A DNA stretch of 64,000 nucleotides from Trinickia violacea (GTDB lineage: Bacteria; Pseudomonadota; Gammaproteobacteria; Burkholderiales; Burkholderiaceae): the NCBI RefSeq assembly GCF_005280735.1, contig NZ_CP040078.1:310001-374000 (forward strand), read 5' to 3'. The notes below the pieces were generated by a model. The model had not been told where the DNA came from. It worked only from the letters and a program-made list of their open reading frames with translations, and made no database searches. The position numbers were made by a program, and so were the translations under genes. Within the stretch, counting starts at the first letter, position 1, and every line of letters starts with the position of its first letter. Of the stretch, positions 42,776 to 50,887 are shown piece by piece.

Positions 42776-43884
42776 TTGGCCCCTCCGAATGCCGAGCCGC
42801 GCGAACGCATGTCGAGCGCGTTACGCAATGCGTCGCCCATGAACGTCAGCAACAACAGCGTCACGACGAGCGCCGCGAACGCCGCAATCGAAATCCACCA
42901 GGCGTCAAGGTTGTTCTTGCCCTCCTGCAGCAGTTCGCCGAGGCTCGGCGTCGGCGCCGGCACGCCGAGGCCGAGGAAGTCGAGACTCGTCAGCGACAGG
43001 ATCGCCGCGCTCATGCGGAACGGCAGGAACGTGATCACGGGCGTCAAGCTGTTGGGCAGCACGTGGCGCCAGATGATCTCCCAGTTCGAGAGGCCCATCG
43101 TGCGCGCGGCCTTCACGTAGTCGAGCGAGCGGTTGCGCAGGAATTCGGCGCGCACGTAATCGGAGAGCACGAGCCAGCCGAACATCGACAGCAAAATGAA
43201 CAAGAGCCACAGCGTCGGCTCGAAGATCGACGCGAAGATGATCAGCAGGTACAAGTCCGGCATCGAACTCCAGATCTCGATCAGGCGCTGCCCGATCAAG
43301 TCGGTGCGCCCGCCGTAGAAGCCTTGCAATGCGCCCGTGAGCACGCCGAAGAAGACGCCCGAAAACGTCAGCGCCAGCGCCATCAGCACCGACACGCGGA
43401 AGCCGTACAGCAGCCGCGACAGCACATCGCGACCGAACTGATCCGTGCCGAGCCAGTTCTGCGACGACGGCGGCGCCGGAAACGGCCGCGATGCGAAGTA
43501 GTCGATCGTGTCGTAGTAGTTGTGGTTCGGCGGATAGATCGCGAAGTTGCCGTTCGTCGTGATGCGCGAGCGGATGTAAGGATCGAGATAGTTCGCCTTC
43601 GCCGGGAAGTCGCCGCCGAAGGTCGCCTCGGGGTACTCCTTCACGATCGGGAAGTAGTAGTGGCCTTCGTAGCGCACGACGAGCGGCTTGTCGTTGCAGA
43701 TCAGCTCGCCAAACAGGCTGATCACGAACAGCGTGACGAAGATCACGAGGCTCCAGTAGCCGAGCCGCTGCGCCTTGAAGCGCAGCCACGTGCGCCGCCA
43801 CGGCGAGATCGACGCCATGGGCGCGGCCACAGCCGAATTAACGGCCCATGCGGTCGAATTGGATGCGGGGGTCGACGAGGACAT
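42772..43884 (-). CDS. yejE: Peptide ABC transporter permease, YejE-like
   Basis: A 370-residue inner-membrane permease with the DppC-type fold. The cytoplasmic start reads SPWRRTWLRFKAQRLGYWSL, followed by a large periplasmic segment and the EAA-like loop ARTMGLSNWEIIWRHVLPNS. The start is uncertain: ATG 43884 overlaps yejB by 47 bases, while ATG 43818 would avoid the overlap. It pairs with YejB to form the channel. Confidence 0.87.
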   Translation of the reverse strand: MSSSTPASNSTAWAVNSAVAAPMASISPWRRTWLRFKAQRLGYWSLVIFVTLFVISLFGELICNDKPLVVRYEGHYYFPIVKEYPEATFGGDFPAKANYLDPYIRSRITTNGNFAIYPPNHNYYDTIDYFASRPFPAPPSSQNWLGTDQFGRDVLSRLLYGFRVSVLMALALTFSGVFFGVLTGALQGFYGGRTDLIGQRLIEIWSSMPDLYLLIIFASIFEPTLWLLFILLSMFGWLVLSDYVRAEFLRNRSLDYVKAARTMGLSNWEIIWRHVLPNSLTPVITFLPFRMSAAILSLTSLDFLGLGVPAPTPSLGELLQEGKNNLDAWWISIAAFAALVVTLLLLTFMGDALRNALDMRSRGSAFGGAK

Positions 43885-44896
43885 AGCAGACGTCAGCAAT
43901 GAGTTTGGTTACGAGGCCGATCAGGGTGAACAGAAACAGCGAACCGAGCACGACCGGGTAGTCGCGGCGAATCACCGAGTCGTACGAAAGCTGGCCCATC
44001 CCGTCGAGCGAAAACAGCGTTTCGATCAGCAGATTGCCGTTCAGGAACGCGCCGACGAACGCGGCAGGCAAGCCCGTGAGCAGCGGAATCGCGGCGTTGC
44101 GCAGCACGTGCTTCCAGAGCACGTCGCGCTCGGGCGCGCCCTTCGCGCGCGCGGTCAGCACGTATTGGCGGCCGATCTCTTCGAGGAACGTGTTCTTCGT
44201 GAGAATCGTGACGATCGCGAAGTTGCCGACCACCGAGGCCGTCACCGGCAGCACCATGTGCCACAGGTAGTCGAGTACTTTGCCGATCGTGGAGAGATCG
44301 TCGAAGTTGTCGGAAGTCAAGCCGCGCATCGGAAACACCTGCCAGAACGTGCCGCCGCCGAACAGCATCAGGAGCAGCACGCCGAGCACGAAGCCGGGAA
44401 TCGCGTAGCCGACGAGCACGAGCACGCTCGTGGCCGTATCGAAGCGCGAGCCGTTGCGCACGGCCTTCGCGATGCCGAGCGGCACCGATATCGCGTAAGT
44501 GAGAAACACCGTCCACAGCCCGAGCGAGATCGACACCGGCAGCTTCGCCTTGATCACGCCCCACACGCTCTCGTGCTGGAAGTACGACTGCCCGAGATCG
44601 AACGTCGCGTAGCTCTTGAGCATCATGACGTAGCGCGTGAGCGGCGGCTTGTCGAAGCCGAACTGCTTCTTGATCTGCTCGATCTGCTGCGGATCGACGC
44701 CTTGGCTGCCGTGGTAACCGCCACCGCCGCCACCGCCGCCGTCCGGGCCGCCGCGCGCGCTGCCGTGGCGCAGTTGCGTCACCATCTGCTCGACCGGCCC
44801 GCCCGGTACGAATTGCGTGACGACGAAGGTCAGCGTGACGACGCCGATCAAGGTCGGCACCATCAACAGCAGACGTCTGAGAATGTAGGCAAGCAT
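43838..44896 (-). CDS. yejB: Peptide ABC transporter permease, YejB-like
   Basis: A 352-residue DppB-type permease. It begins MLAYILRRLLLMVPTLIGVV, and carries an EAA-like loop ARAKGAPERDVLWKHVLRNA. A Gly-rich insertion (GGPDGGGGGGGGYHG) lies in the periplasmic loop around residue 50, longer than in E. coli YejB. It begins eight bases after yejA on the same strand. Confidence 0.88.
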   Translation of the reverse strand: MLAYILRRLLLMVPTLIGVVTLTFVVTQFVPGGPVEQMVTQLRHGSARGGPDGGGGGGGGYHGSQGVDPQQIEQIKKQFGFDKPPLTRYVMMLKSYATFDLGQSYFQHESVWGVIKAKLPVSISLGLWTVFLTYAISVPLGIAKAVRNGSRFDTATSVLVLVGYAIPGFVLGVLLLMLFGGGTFWQVFPMRGLTSDNFDDLSTIGKVLDYLWHMVLPVTASVVGNFAIVTILTKNTFLEEIGRQYVLTARAKGAPERDVLWKHVLRNAAIPLLTGLPAAFVGAFLNGNLLIETLFSLDGMGQLSYDSVIRRDYPVVLGSLFLFTLIGLVTKLIADVCYVLVDPRIQFDRMGR

Positions 44897-44904
44897 GATG
44901 GTCC

Positions 44905-46842
44905 TCAGTGGGCTGCGCTTTGGGCAGTGGCGGCAGTGACTGCAGGGGCGGCAAGCGATACGGACTGCACGCCCTGCGGCTTGCGATACCAGTAGTCGAT
45001 GACCCAGTCCTCGTATTGATAGGAGTCCGGCACGATCTTCGGGAAGCCGAGCGTCGTCTTGTAGCCGATGCGCGCGTGCGGCATGTTGTACTGCGGCACG
45101 ACGTAGTACTCGTTGATCAGCACGCGGTCGAGCGCGCGCGTCGCGGCTTCGAGGTCGTCGAGCGTGGTCGCGTTGATCGCGGCATGCACGAGCGCGTCGA
45201 CAGCGGGCGATTTGATGCCGGGATAGTTTTCGGAGCCGACCTGGTCCGCCGCCTGGCTGGTGAAGCGGCGCTGGAGCTCGACGCCCGGAATCGTCACCGG
45301 CGGGTAGATGTAGGTCGTCAGATCGAACTGGAAGTTGTCGATCCGCTTCTGATAGAGCGCGCTGTCGATCTCGCGCATGTGCGCGTCGATGCCGAGCGTT
45401 TGCAGCGCCTGACAGTAAGGAATCAAGAGACGGTCGAAGCCCGGCTCGTCGTCCATGATCTCGATCGTCATCGGGTTGCCGTTCGCGTCGCGCAGCGCGC
45501 CGTCGCGATAGTGCCAGCCGGCTTCCGCGAGCAGCTCGCGCGCCTGGCGCAGATTGCCGCGCAACGAGTTCGGCGCCAGCGTGTTCGGCTGCTGCGTCAT
45601 CGGCCCGAACACCTCGGGCGGCAGCGATTTCTTGAACGGCTCGAGCAGCGCCAGTTCCTTTTCGTTCGGCATGCCGGTCGCGCCGAACGGGCTGTCTTGC
45701 CAGAAGCTGTTCAACCGCTCGTACTGGCCGTAGAACATCATCCGGTTCATCCAGTCGTAATCGAACGCGAGCGCGAGCGCGTGGCGAACGCGCGGATCCT
45801 TGAACTTGTCCTTGCGCGTGTTGACCATGAAGCCCTGCATCTGCGCCGGGCCGTCGACGAACCAGCCCTTGGCCAGCATGCCGTTATCGAAGTTCTTGCC
45901 GACGTACTTGCGCGCCCATTGCGTCGCGCTGTATTCGACGTCGATGTCGTCGTTGCCCGCCTTGAACGCTTCGAGCTTCGTGTACTGGTCGAGATAGAGA
46001 CGGAACGTGATGCGCTTGAAGCGGAACATGCCGCGCCGCGACGGCAGATTCGCCGCCCAGTAGTCGTCGCGGCGGCGGTACGTGATCCCTTTGTCGTTCT
46101 TGCGGGATTCGACGAGATACGGCCCGCTCGCGATCGGCGGCTGCGTCGCGATCTGGTCGAACGGTACGCGCTTGCCATCCGGCAGCAACCCCCACTTCGG
46201 CGAAAACACCGGCAGGTCGCCCGCGATCAGCGGCGAGCCGCGGCCCGGGTCGCTGAAGTCGAAGCGCACCGTCAAGCGGTCGATCACGGTCGCGTCCTTG
46301 ATCACCGCGAATTGCGACGACAGCATCGGCGACGCCTTCTGGCTCTTCAGCGTGTCGAGCGAATACTTGACGTCGGCGGCCGTGACCGGATCGCCGTTCG
46401 AGAAGCGCGCGGCGGGATTGATGTGGAACGTCGCCGAGCGGCCGTCGGGGGCCACCTCGACGTCGTCCGCGATCAGCGGATATTCGGAAGCGAGCTCGTC
46501 CCAGCTGCGCTGCATCAGCGTGTCGAACATCAGGTTCTGAATGTCCGGCGCGGGGAGGCCGCGCACGATGAACGGATTCAACGAGTCGTAGCTTTGCGAC
46601 TGGCTGTAGTTCTGGAAATTGAGCTCGCCGTTCGACGGCGCGTTCGGGTCCGCGTAATCGAAATGCGTGAAAGTCGACGGATATTTGGGGTCGCCGAATT
46701 GCGCGATCGCGGGCTTCGCATCGGCCGGCACAACATAGGCCGTGCCGAGCGCCGCGACCAGGATCGCGCCGAACGCAGGCCGCAACGACCCGTGCCGTCG
46801 CGCCAAACCGCGCGGCCGCCGAAACTTCACAAGTTTCATCAT
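44905..46842 (-). CDS. yejA: Peptide ABC transporter substrate-binding protein, YejA-like
   Basis: A 645-residue periplasmic SBP of cluster C. The basic N-terminus and hydrophobic segment end in an ADA cleavage site. The opening FGDPKYPSTFTHFDYADPNA is the YejA hallmark. ATG 46842 is chosen over 46890 because it gives an ordinary signal peptide. It is the first gene of the yejABEF order and captures oligopeptides. Confidence 0.87.
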   Translation of the reverse strand: MMKLVKFRRPRGLARRHGSLRPAFGAILVAALGTAYVVPADAKPAIAQFGDPKYPSTFTHFDYADPNAPSNGELNFQNYSQSQSYDSLNPFIVRGLPAPDIQNLMFDTLMQRSWDELASEYPLIADDVEVAPDGRSATFHINPAARFSNGDPVTAADVKYSLDTLKSQKASPMLSSQFAVIKDATVIDRLTVRFDFSDPGRGSPLIAGDLPVFSPKWGLLPDGKRVPFDQIATQPPIASGPYLVESRKNDKGITYRRRDDYWAANLPSRRGMFRFKRITFRLYLDQYTKLEAFKAGNDDIDVEYSATQWARKYVGKNFDNGMLAKGWFVDGPAQMQGFMVNTRKDKFKDPRVRHALALAFDYDWMNRMMFYGQYERLNSFWQDSPFGATGMPNEKELALLEPFKKSLPPEVFGPMTQQPNTLAPNSLRGNLRQARELLAEAGWHYRDGALRDANGNPMTIEIMDDEPGFDRLLIPYCQALQTLGIDAHMREIDSALYQKRIDNFQFDLTTYIYPPVTIPGVELQRRFTSQAADQVGSENYPGIKSPAVDALVHAAINATTLDDLEAATRALDRVLINEYYVVPQYNMPHARIGYKTTLGFPKIVPDSYQYEDWVIDYWYRKPQGVQSVSLAAPAVTAATAQSAAH

Positions 46843-46936
46843 CTCAGTGCGAGAAAACGCGTGCCGGAGAATCACCGGCACGCTGTTCATCGGATTGACG
46901 CCAGGACGGCAGGTTGCCGTCCTTCACATCGCAGCG

Positions 46937-48142
46937 TTACTTCGATGCGACCAGCACCCAAAGACGCGCGAGGTCCGCCGAGCCGTCGGTCCCCTTGACG
47001 GCTTTGAACGCCTGCACGGCTTTCGCCTTTTCGCCCGCGACGTAGTACGCCACGCCCAGGTGCAGCTGCGCTTCGTCCAGATGCTCGAGACCGCCCTTCG
47101 CGATCGCGGCTTCCATCATCGCGATACCGTCCTTGGCCTTGCCCGCGTACACGAGGTTCAAGCCGGCATCGATCGGCGGCACGGCGTTGCCGTTCTGGTC
47201 GGTGGTCGACTGCGCGCGCTTCGTCGCGAGCGCTTGCAGGCGCTTCTCGCGATCGGCGCCTGCGTCGTGACCGAGCACGCCGCTCGCGAAGCCCTGGTCG
47301 ATCACCTGCTTGCCTTCGGCCGTGCTGTTCGCGACGATCGCCAGCTGCGTCATTTCCATGTAGTCGTCAGGCGTCGTCAGGGCGCCCGTTGCACGGCGCA
47401 GACGGTACGTATCGATGTCCAGACGCGACGAGTAGCCCGGCTTGCTCTTGATCGCCGCGAACAGATCGTCCCAGTACGACTGCTTCGGGTGATACGCGAC
47501 GAGCTTTTCGAGCGCGCCGCGATACGTGGCGTTGTCGTTCACCTTCTGCGAGCAGGTGCCGAGCAGCTGCAACTGCGACTCGTCGGGCGCACGCCCGGCT
47601 TTCACCTGGGCATCGGTGCTCGTCTTCAAGATCGAGACCACGTTGCCGCAATCGTTCGACAGGTAGTACGACTGCACGAGCAGCGTACGCATGTCGGGAT
47701 CGCCGCCGCCTGCCTTCAGGTAGCGCTGCGCGACGGCGATCGCCTTCGCGTAGTTCTTTTCCTGGAAGTAGATGCCGGCGAGCGCCGCCGTCGTGCTCTG
47801 CTCGTCCGCGCCCTTCAACTGACCGGAGTTCAAGAGCGTCTCGTAGGCTTGCGCGGCCGTGCCGGCGTCGCCGGCCGCCATCGCCGCGGCGCCGCGCATT
47901 TCCTCGACCATGTAGGTCTCGTACGGCGTCTTGTTCGGCACCGCCGCGGCCTGCGCGATCTTGCCGAGCGCGTCCTTGAACTTGTGCGCGTGGTACAAGG
48001 TCTGCGCGTCGTTCAGCGGCTTGGCGACGTCCGGGCGCAGCGTGTCCGCGTACGACGTGGACGGCAGCAACGCCGCCGCCATGAGCCCCCCGAAAGCGGC
48101 CGCGATGGCGGCGCGCTTCATCCGATGCTGGATCTTTCGCAT
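46937..48142 (-). CDS. Exported tetratricopeptide-like protein of the Ton module
   Basis: A 401-residue protein starting MRKIQHRMKRAAIAAAFGG with a Sec signal peptide ending SYA. Repeated amphipathic helix pairs of the TPR type run through the mature part (AGTAAQAYETLLNSGQLKGA; EKNYAKAIAVAQRYL). AAGGAAG precedes ATG 48142. It is the last gene after exbD-exbD, so it probably works with the energy-transducing complex at the periplasmic face. Confidence 0.82.
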   Translation of the reverse strand: MRKIQHRMKRAAIAAAFGGLMAAALLPSTSYADTLRPDVAKPLNDAQTLYHAHKFKDALGKIAQAAAVPNKTPYETYMVEEMRGAAAMAAGDAGTAAQAYETLLNSGQLKGADEQSTTAALAGIYFQEKNYAKAIAVAQRYLKAGGGDPDMRTLLVQSYYLSNDCGNVVSILKTSTDAQVKAGRAPDESQLQLLGTCSQKVNDNATYRGALEKLVAYHPKQSYWDDLFAAIKSKPGYSSRLDIDTYRLRRATGALTTPDDYMEMTQLAIVANSTAEGKQVIDQGFASGVLGHDAGADREKRLQALATKRAQSTTDQNGNAVPPIDAGLNLVYAGKAKDGIAMMEAAIAKGGLEHLDEAQLHLGVAYYVAGEKAKAVQAFKAVKGTDGSADLARLWVLVASK

Positions 48143-48152
48143 TGCGACTTCC

Positions 48153-48584
48153 TTATTGCATGTACTGCTCATTGCCGATCAGGCCGATCTTCGTTGCGCC
48201 TTCACGCTGTGCGGCGGCCATCACCGCGGCCACGTCCTTGTACGGCACCAGCTTGTTCGGACGCAGATGGATCTCGGCCTGATCCGGCTCGGCCGCCACC
48301 TGCGCGAACTTCGATTCGAGCATCGTCGAGCTCGTGATCGGCGTGCCGTTCCACGTCATCGTGCCGTCGAAGTCGATATCGATCTGCACCACTTCCGGCT
48401 GCACCGGAGGCGGCGGCGGATTGCCGACCGGCAGGTTCATCTTCACTGCGTGCATCTGAATCGGGATCGTGATGATCAGCATGATCAACAGCACCAGCAT
48501 CACGTCGATCAGCGGCGTGGTGTTGATGTCGACCATCACGTCCGGTTCGCCGCCGCCCCCACTCGAGCCTACGTTCATTCCCAT
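48153..48584 (-). CDS. exbD: ExbD/TolR family protein, second copy
   Basis: A 143-residue ExbD. One transmembrane helix contains the proton-binding Asp in INTTPLIDVMLVLLI, followed by a periplasmic domain. A GGAGG site precedes ATG 48584. An N-terminal Gly-Ser stretch distinguishes it from the first copy. It lies two bases downstream of that copy. Confidence 0.9.
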   Translation of the reverse strand: MGMNVGSSGGGGEPDVMVDINTTPLIDVMLVLLIMLIITIPIQMHAVKMNLPVGNPPPPPVQPEVVQIDIDFDGTMTWNGTPITSSTMLESKFAQVAAEPDQAEIHLRPNKLVPYKDVAAVMAAAQREGATKIGLIGNEQYMQ

Positions 48585-48586
48585 AA

Positions 48587-49012
48587 TTAACCTCCGCGCG
48601 CGGGCGGCTCTGTGATGAACGAAACCTTCGCGATGCCGGCGCGCTCGCACGCGGTGATCACACGGCCGATGAATTCATAGCGCGTGAACTGATCGCCGCG
48701 CACGTGTACCTCCGGCTGCGGAGTCTGCACCGAAACGGTCTTCAGTTTCGTCAGCAGCGTCTGCGCATCCACGTGCGTTTCGTTCCAGAAGAAATCGCCA
48801 TCTTTGTTCACGGCGATCTCGATGCTCTTGGGTGTCGTCTGCAGCGGCTGAATCGTTTCCTTCGGCAACTGCAGCGGCACCGTGTGGGTTACGACGGGAA
48901 TCGTGATCAGGAAGATGATCAGCAACACCAGCATCACGTCGACGAGCGGCGTGGTGTTGATGTTGGACATGACTTCGTCTTCATCCCCGTCTTGTCCAAC
49001 GCTCATTGCCAT
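48587..49012 (-). CDS. exbD: ExbD/TolR family protein, first copy
   Basis: A 141-residue ExbD with the core INTTPLVDVMLVLLIIFLIT containing the functional Asp. The periplasmic domain differs strongly from that of the second copy, which suggests a heteromeric ExbD dimer. It follows exbB by six bases. Confidence 0.9.
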   Translation of the reverse strand: MAMSVGQDGDEDEVMSNINTTPLVDVMLVLLIIFLITIPVVTHTVPLQLPKETIQPLQTTPKSIEIAVNKDGDFFWNETHVDAQTLLTKLKTVSVQTPQPEVHVRGDQFTRYEFIGRVITACERAGIAKVSFITEPPARGG

Positions 49013-49018
49013 GGCCGA

Positions 49019-49948
49019 TTACCCCGCGTGCGTGGCGGCTGCCAGCGGCTTCGCAACCGCTGCGTGGCCGTTGCGTGCCGTGCGCTTGCCGCCTGCGAGC
49101 AGCACCGTGTGCAGCTGTGCGCCGAATGCGCGGACACGTTCCATCACCGACTTGTTGCGGCGAACCAGGAAGTTGTAGCCGAGCACCGCCGGAACCGCGA
49201 CCGCCAGACCGATGGCCGTCATGATCAGCGCTTCACCCACCGGGCCCGCGACCTTGTCGATCGATGCCTGGCCGGCGATGCCGATTGCCGTCAGTGCGTG
49301 ATAGATGCCCCACACCGTGCCGAACAGGCCGACGAACGGCGCCGTCGAGCCGACCGTGCCGAGGAACGCGAGGCCGTCTTGCAGGCGGTTCGACACGCTG
49401 GTGATCGCGCGATCGACCGAGGCGTCGATCCAGGTGTTGCGGTCGACCGATTCGAGGAGGGCGTCGTCGTGGTGCTCGCCGGCTTCGATCGCGGTTTCGG
49501 CGATGAAGCGGAACGGCGAGTTCTCGTCGAGCTGCTTGGCGCCTTCGGAGAGCGACGGCGCGGTCCACAGTTTTGCGTCGGCGTTCTTCGCACGGGCGTT
49601 GGCGCGCATTTGCTCGAAGAACTTGGTGATCATGATGTACCAGCTGCCCATCGACATGATGACCAGCAGAATCAGCACGAAGCGAGCGACGAAGTCGCCG
49701 TTTTTCCAGAGGGCGCCGAGACCGTACGGGTTGTTGACGGTTTCCGACGTGGCGGGTGCGGGCGGCGGCGCCGGCTGGTCGGCCGACGGCGTTGCCGTTT
49801 GCGCGGTCGCGGTGGCCGGCGCCGAGGCGGCGGCTGCCGTTGCATCGCTGGCTTGTGCGTAAGCCATTTGCGGCATAGCGATGGAACCCACCGCCGATAC
49901 GCCGATCACCATGCTTGCCGTCAGAGCGGCGAGAGTACGCTTATTCAT
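49019..49948 (-). CDS. exbB: ExbB/TolQ/MotA family proton channel protein
   Basis: A 309-residue protein. A signal-peptide-like N-terminus and an Ala-Pro-Thr-rich stretch come before three membrane helices. The conserved TVWGIYHALTAIGIAG and GPVGEALIMTAIGLAVAVPA helices form the channel. Such an N-terminal extension occurs in long ExbB proteins of Proteobacteria. It forms the motor with ExbD and TonB. Confidence 0.9.
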   Translation of the reverse strand: MNKRTLAALTASMVIGVSAVGSIAMPQMAYAQASDATAAAASAPATATAQTATPSADQPAPPPAPATSETVNNPYGLGALWKNGDFVARFVLILLVIMSMGSWYIMITKFFEQMRANARAKNADAKLWTAPSLSEGAKQLDENSPFRFIAETAIEAGEHHDDALLESVDRNTWIDASVDRAITSVSNRLQDGLAFLGTVGSTAPFVGLFGTVWGIYHALTAIGIAGQASIDKVAGPVGEALIMTAIGLAVAVPAVLGYNFLVRRNKSVMERVRAFGAQLHTVLLAGGKRTARNGHAAVAKPLAAATHAG

Positions 49949-50016
49949 GTCTGCTCCAGTTCATCCGTGAACTTGTAAAACAATCAACACATCGCTACCG
50001 GTAGTGCTCAGTACGT

Positions 50017-50718
50017 TCAGTTCAAGTTGAAAGAGAACGGAACCTGTACGCGGACAGCTTGCCCCTGGGAAATACAATTGAACTGCTTGACCGCATTGAA
50101 CGCCGCGCGATCGAGATCGGAGTCGGCGGACTGTGCAACGCGTTCGTTCGTAATGTGGCCTTGCGGGTCGACTACGAATTCGATCAGGACATCACCCGTG
50201 ATGTTGTTTTCCTGCGCTTCCTTCGGATACTTCACCGACGCGCGAACTTGATCCGAGTTCGGGCACACCACGCCGACTGCCGTGCTCACGGGCTTGGGCG
50301 CCGGCGGCGCTTGAACCGGAGGCGCGACCATGGGCGCCGACTGCACCGGCGCGGACTGGTGCGTGATGGTCTGCTGCGGCGGAGCCTGCACCTGCACTTC
50401 CGGCGGCGGCACGAACGGCGGCGGCGGCGGCGCGAACTTCGGCGGCGGCAGCTGCACAGTCGGCAGCGGCGGCGGAGGCGGCGGTTTCACCGGCTCGATG
50501 ATCTTGGTTTCAATGGGGTGTTGAATGACCTGCACCACCTTGGTGGCGAGGCCGTTGAGCAGTGCGTAGACCAGCACTATGTGCAGAACGATGACGACTG
50601 CGATACCACCAAAGCGGCGTACCGGGTTTTGCTGCTTCTTCCCGAATTCGCGAGGGCGTCCTAGCGTTGCGACCCGCGAATTTGCCACCGGAAATTGTCC
50701 ATCCACTTTCGTACCCAA
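50017..50718 (-). CDS. tonB: TonB energy transducer
   Basis: A 233-residue TonB. One membrane anchor near residues 38-57 (GGIAVVIVLHIVLVYALLNG) is followed by a Pro-rich spacer (PPPPPPLPTV) and a C-terminal domain with VKYPKEAQENNITGDVLIEF. The C-terminal domain has two cysteines (VCPNS and NCISQ) that could form a disulfide. It lies between the receptor and exbB in one operon. Confidence 0.91.
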   Translation of the reverse strand: MGTKVDGQFPVANSRVATLGRPREFGKKQQNPVRRFGGIAVVIVLHIVLVYALLNGLATKVVQVIQHPIETKIIEPVKPPPPPPLPTVQLPPPKFAPPPPPFVPPPEVQVQAPPQQTITHQSAPVQSAPMVAPPVQAPPAPKPVSTAVGVVCPNSDQVRASVKYPKEAQENNITGDVLIEFVVDPQGHITNERVAQSADSDLDRAAFNAVKQFNCISQGQAVRVQVPFSFNLN

Positions 50719-50779
50719 CTTTTACTCCTCCCGGCGTGAACCGCCTATTTCCTTTCTTGCGGCGCCTCTAGGACAAAGG

Positions 50780-50823
50780 CCGCCGCTCCCGCTTTGACTC
50801 CGACCAAGGAGTGAGAGCGGCGG
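50780..50823 (-). terminator. Hairpin between receptor and tonB genes
   Basis: CCGCCGCTC at 50780-50788 pairs with GAGCGGCGG at 50815-50823, a nine-base perfect stem with a 26-base loop. It lies downstream of the TonB receptor and upstream of tonB on the minus strand. The T-tract after it is weak, so it may be an attenuator or an mRNA-processing or stability element rather than a full terminator. Confidence 0.5.
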
Positions 50824-50887
50824 ACCCAACTGCTTACTGCCGTACTGCTAACTGCTTTTTTTTAACAACTCACTACCACCACCTGCT

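Noticed and set aside
41066..43120. A 684-codon open frame opposite yejF and yejE
   Set aside because: Spans two real genes on the other strand and has no recognisable protein content.
44908..46998. A 696-codon open frame opposite yejA
   Set aside because: Antisense shadow of a well-supported substrate-binding protein; no start signal or domain.
50330..50524. A Cys- and Gly-rich small frame that looks like a precursor peptide
   Set aside because: It is the antisense of the Pro-rich TonB spacer; Pro codons read as Gly on the other strand.
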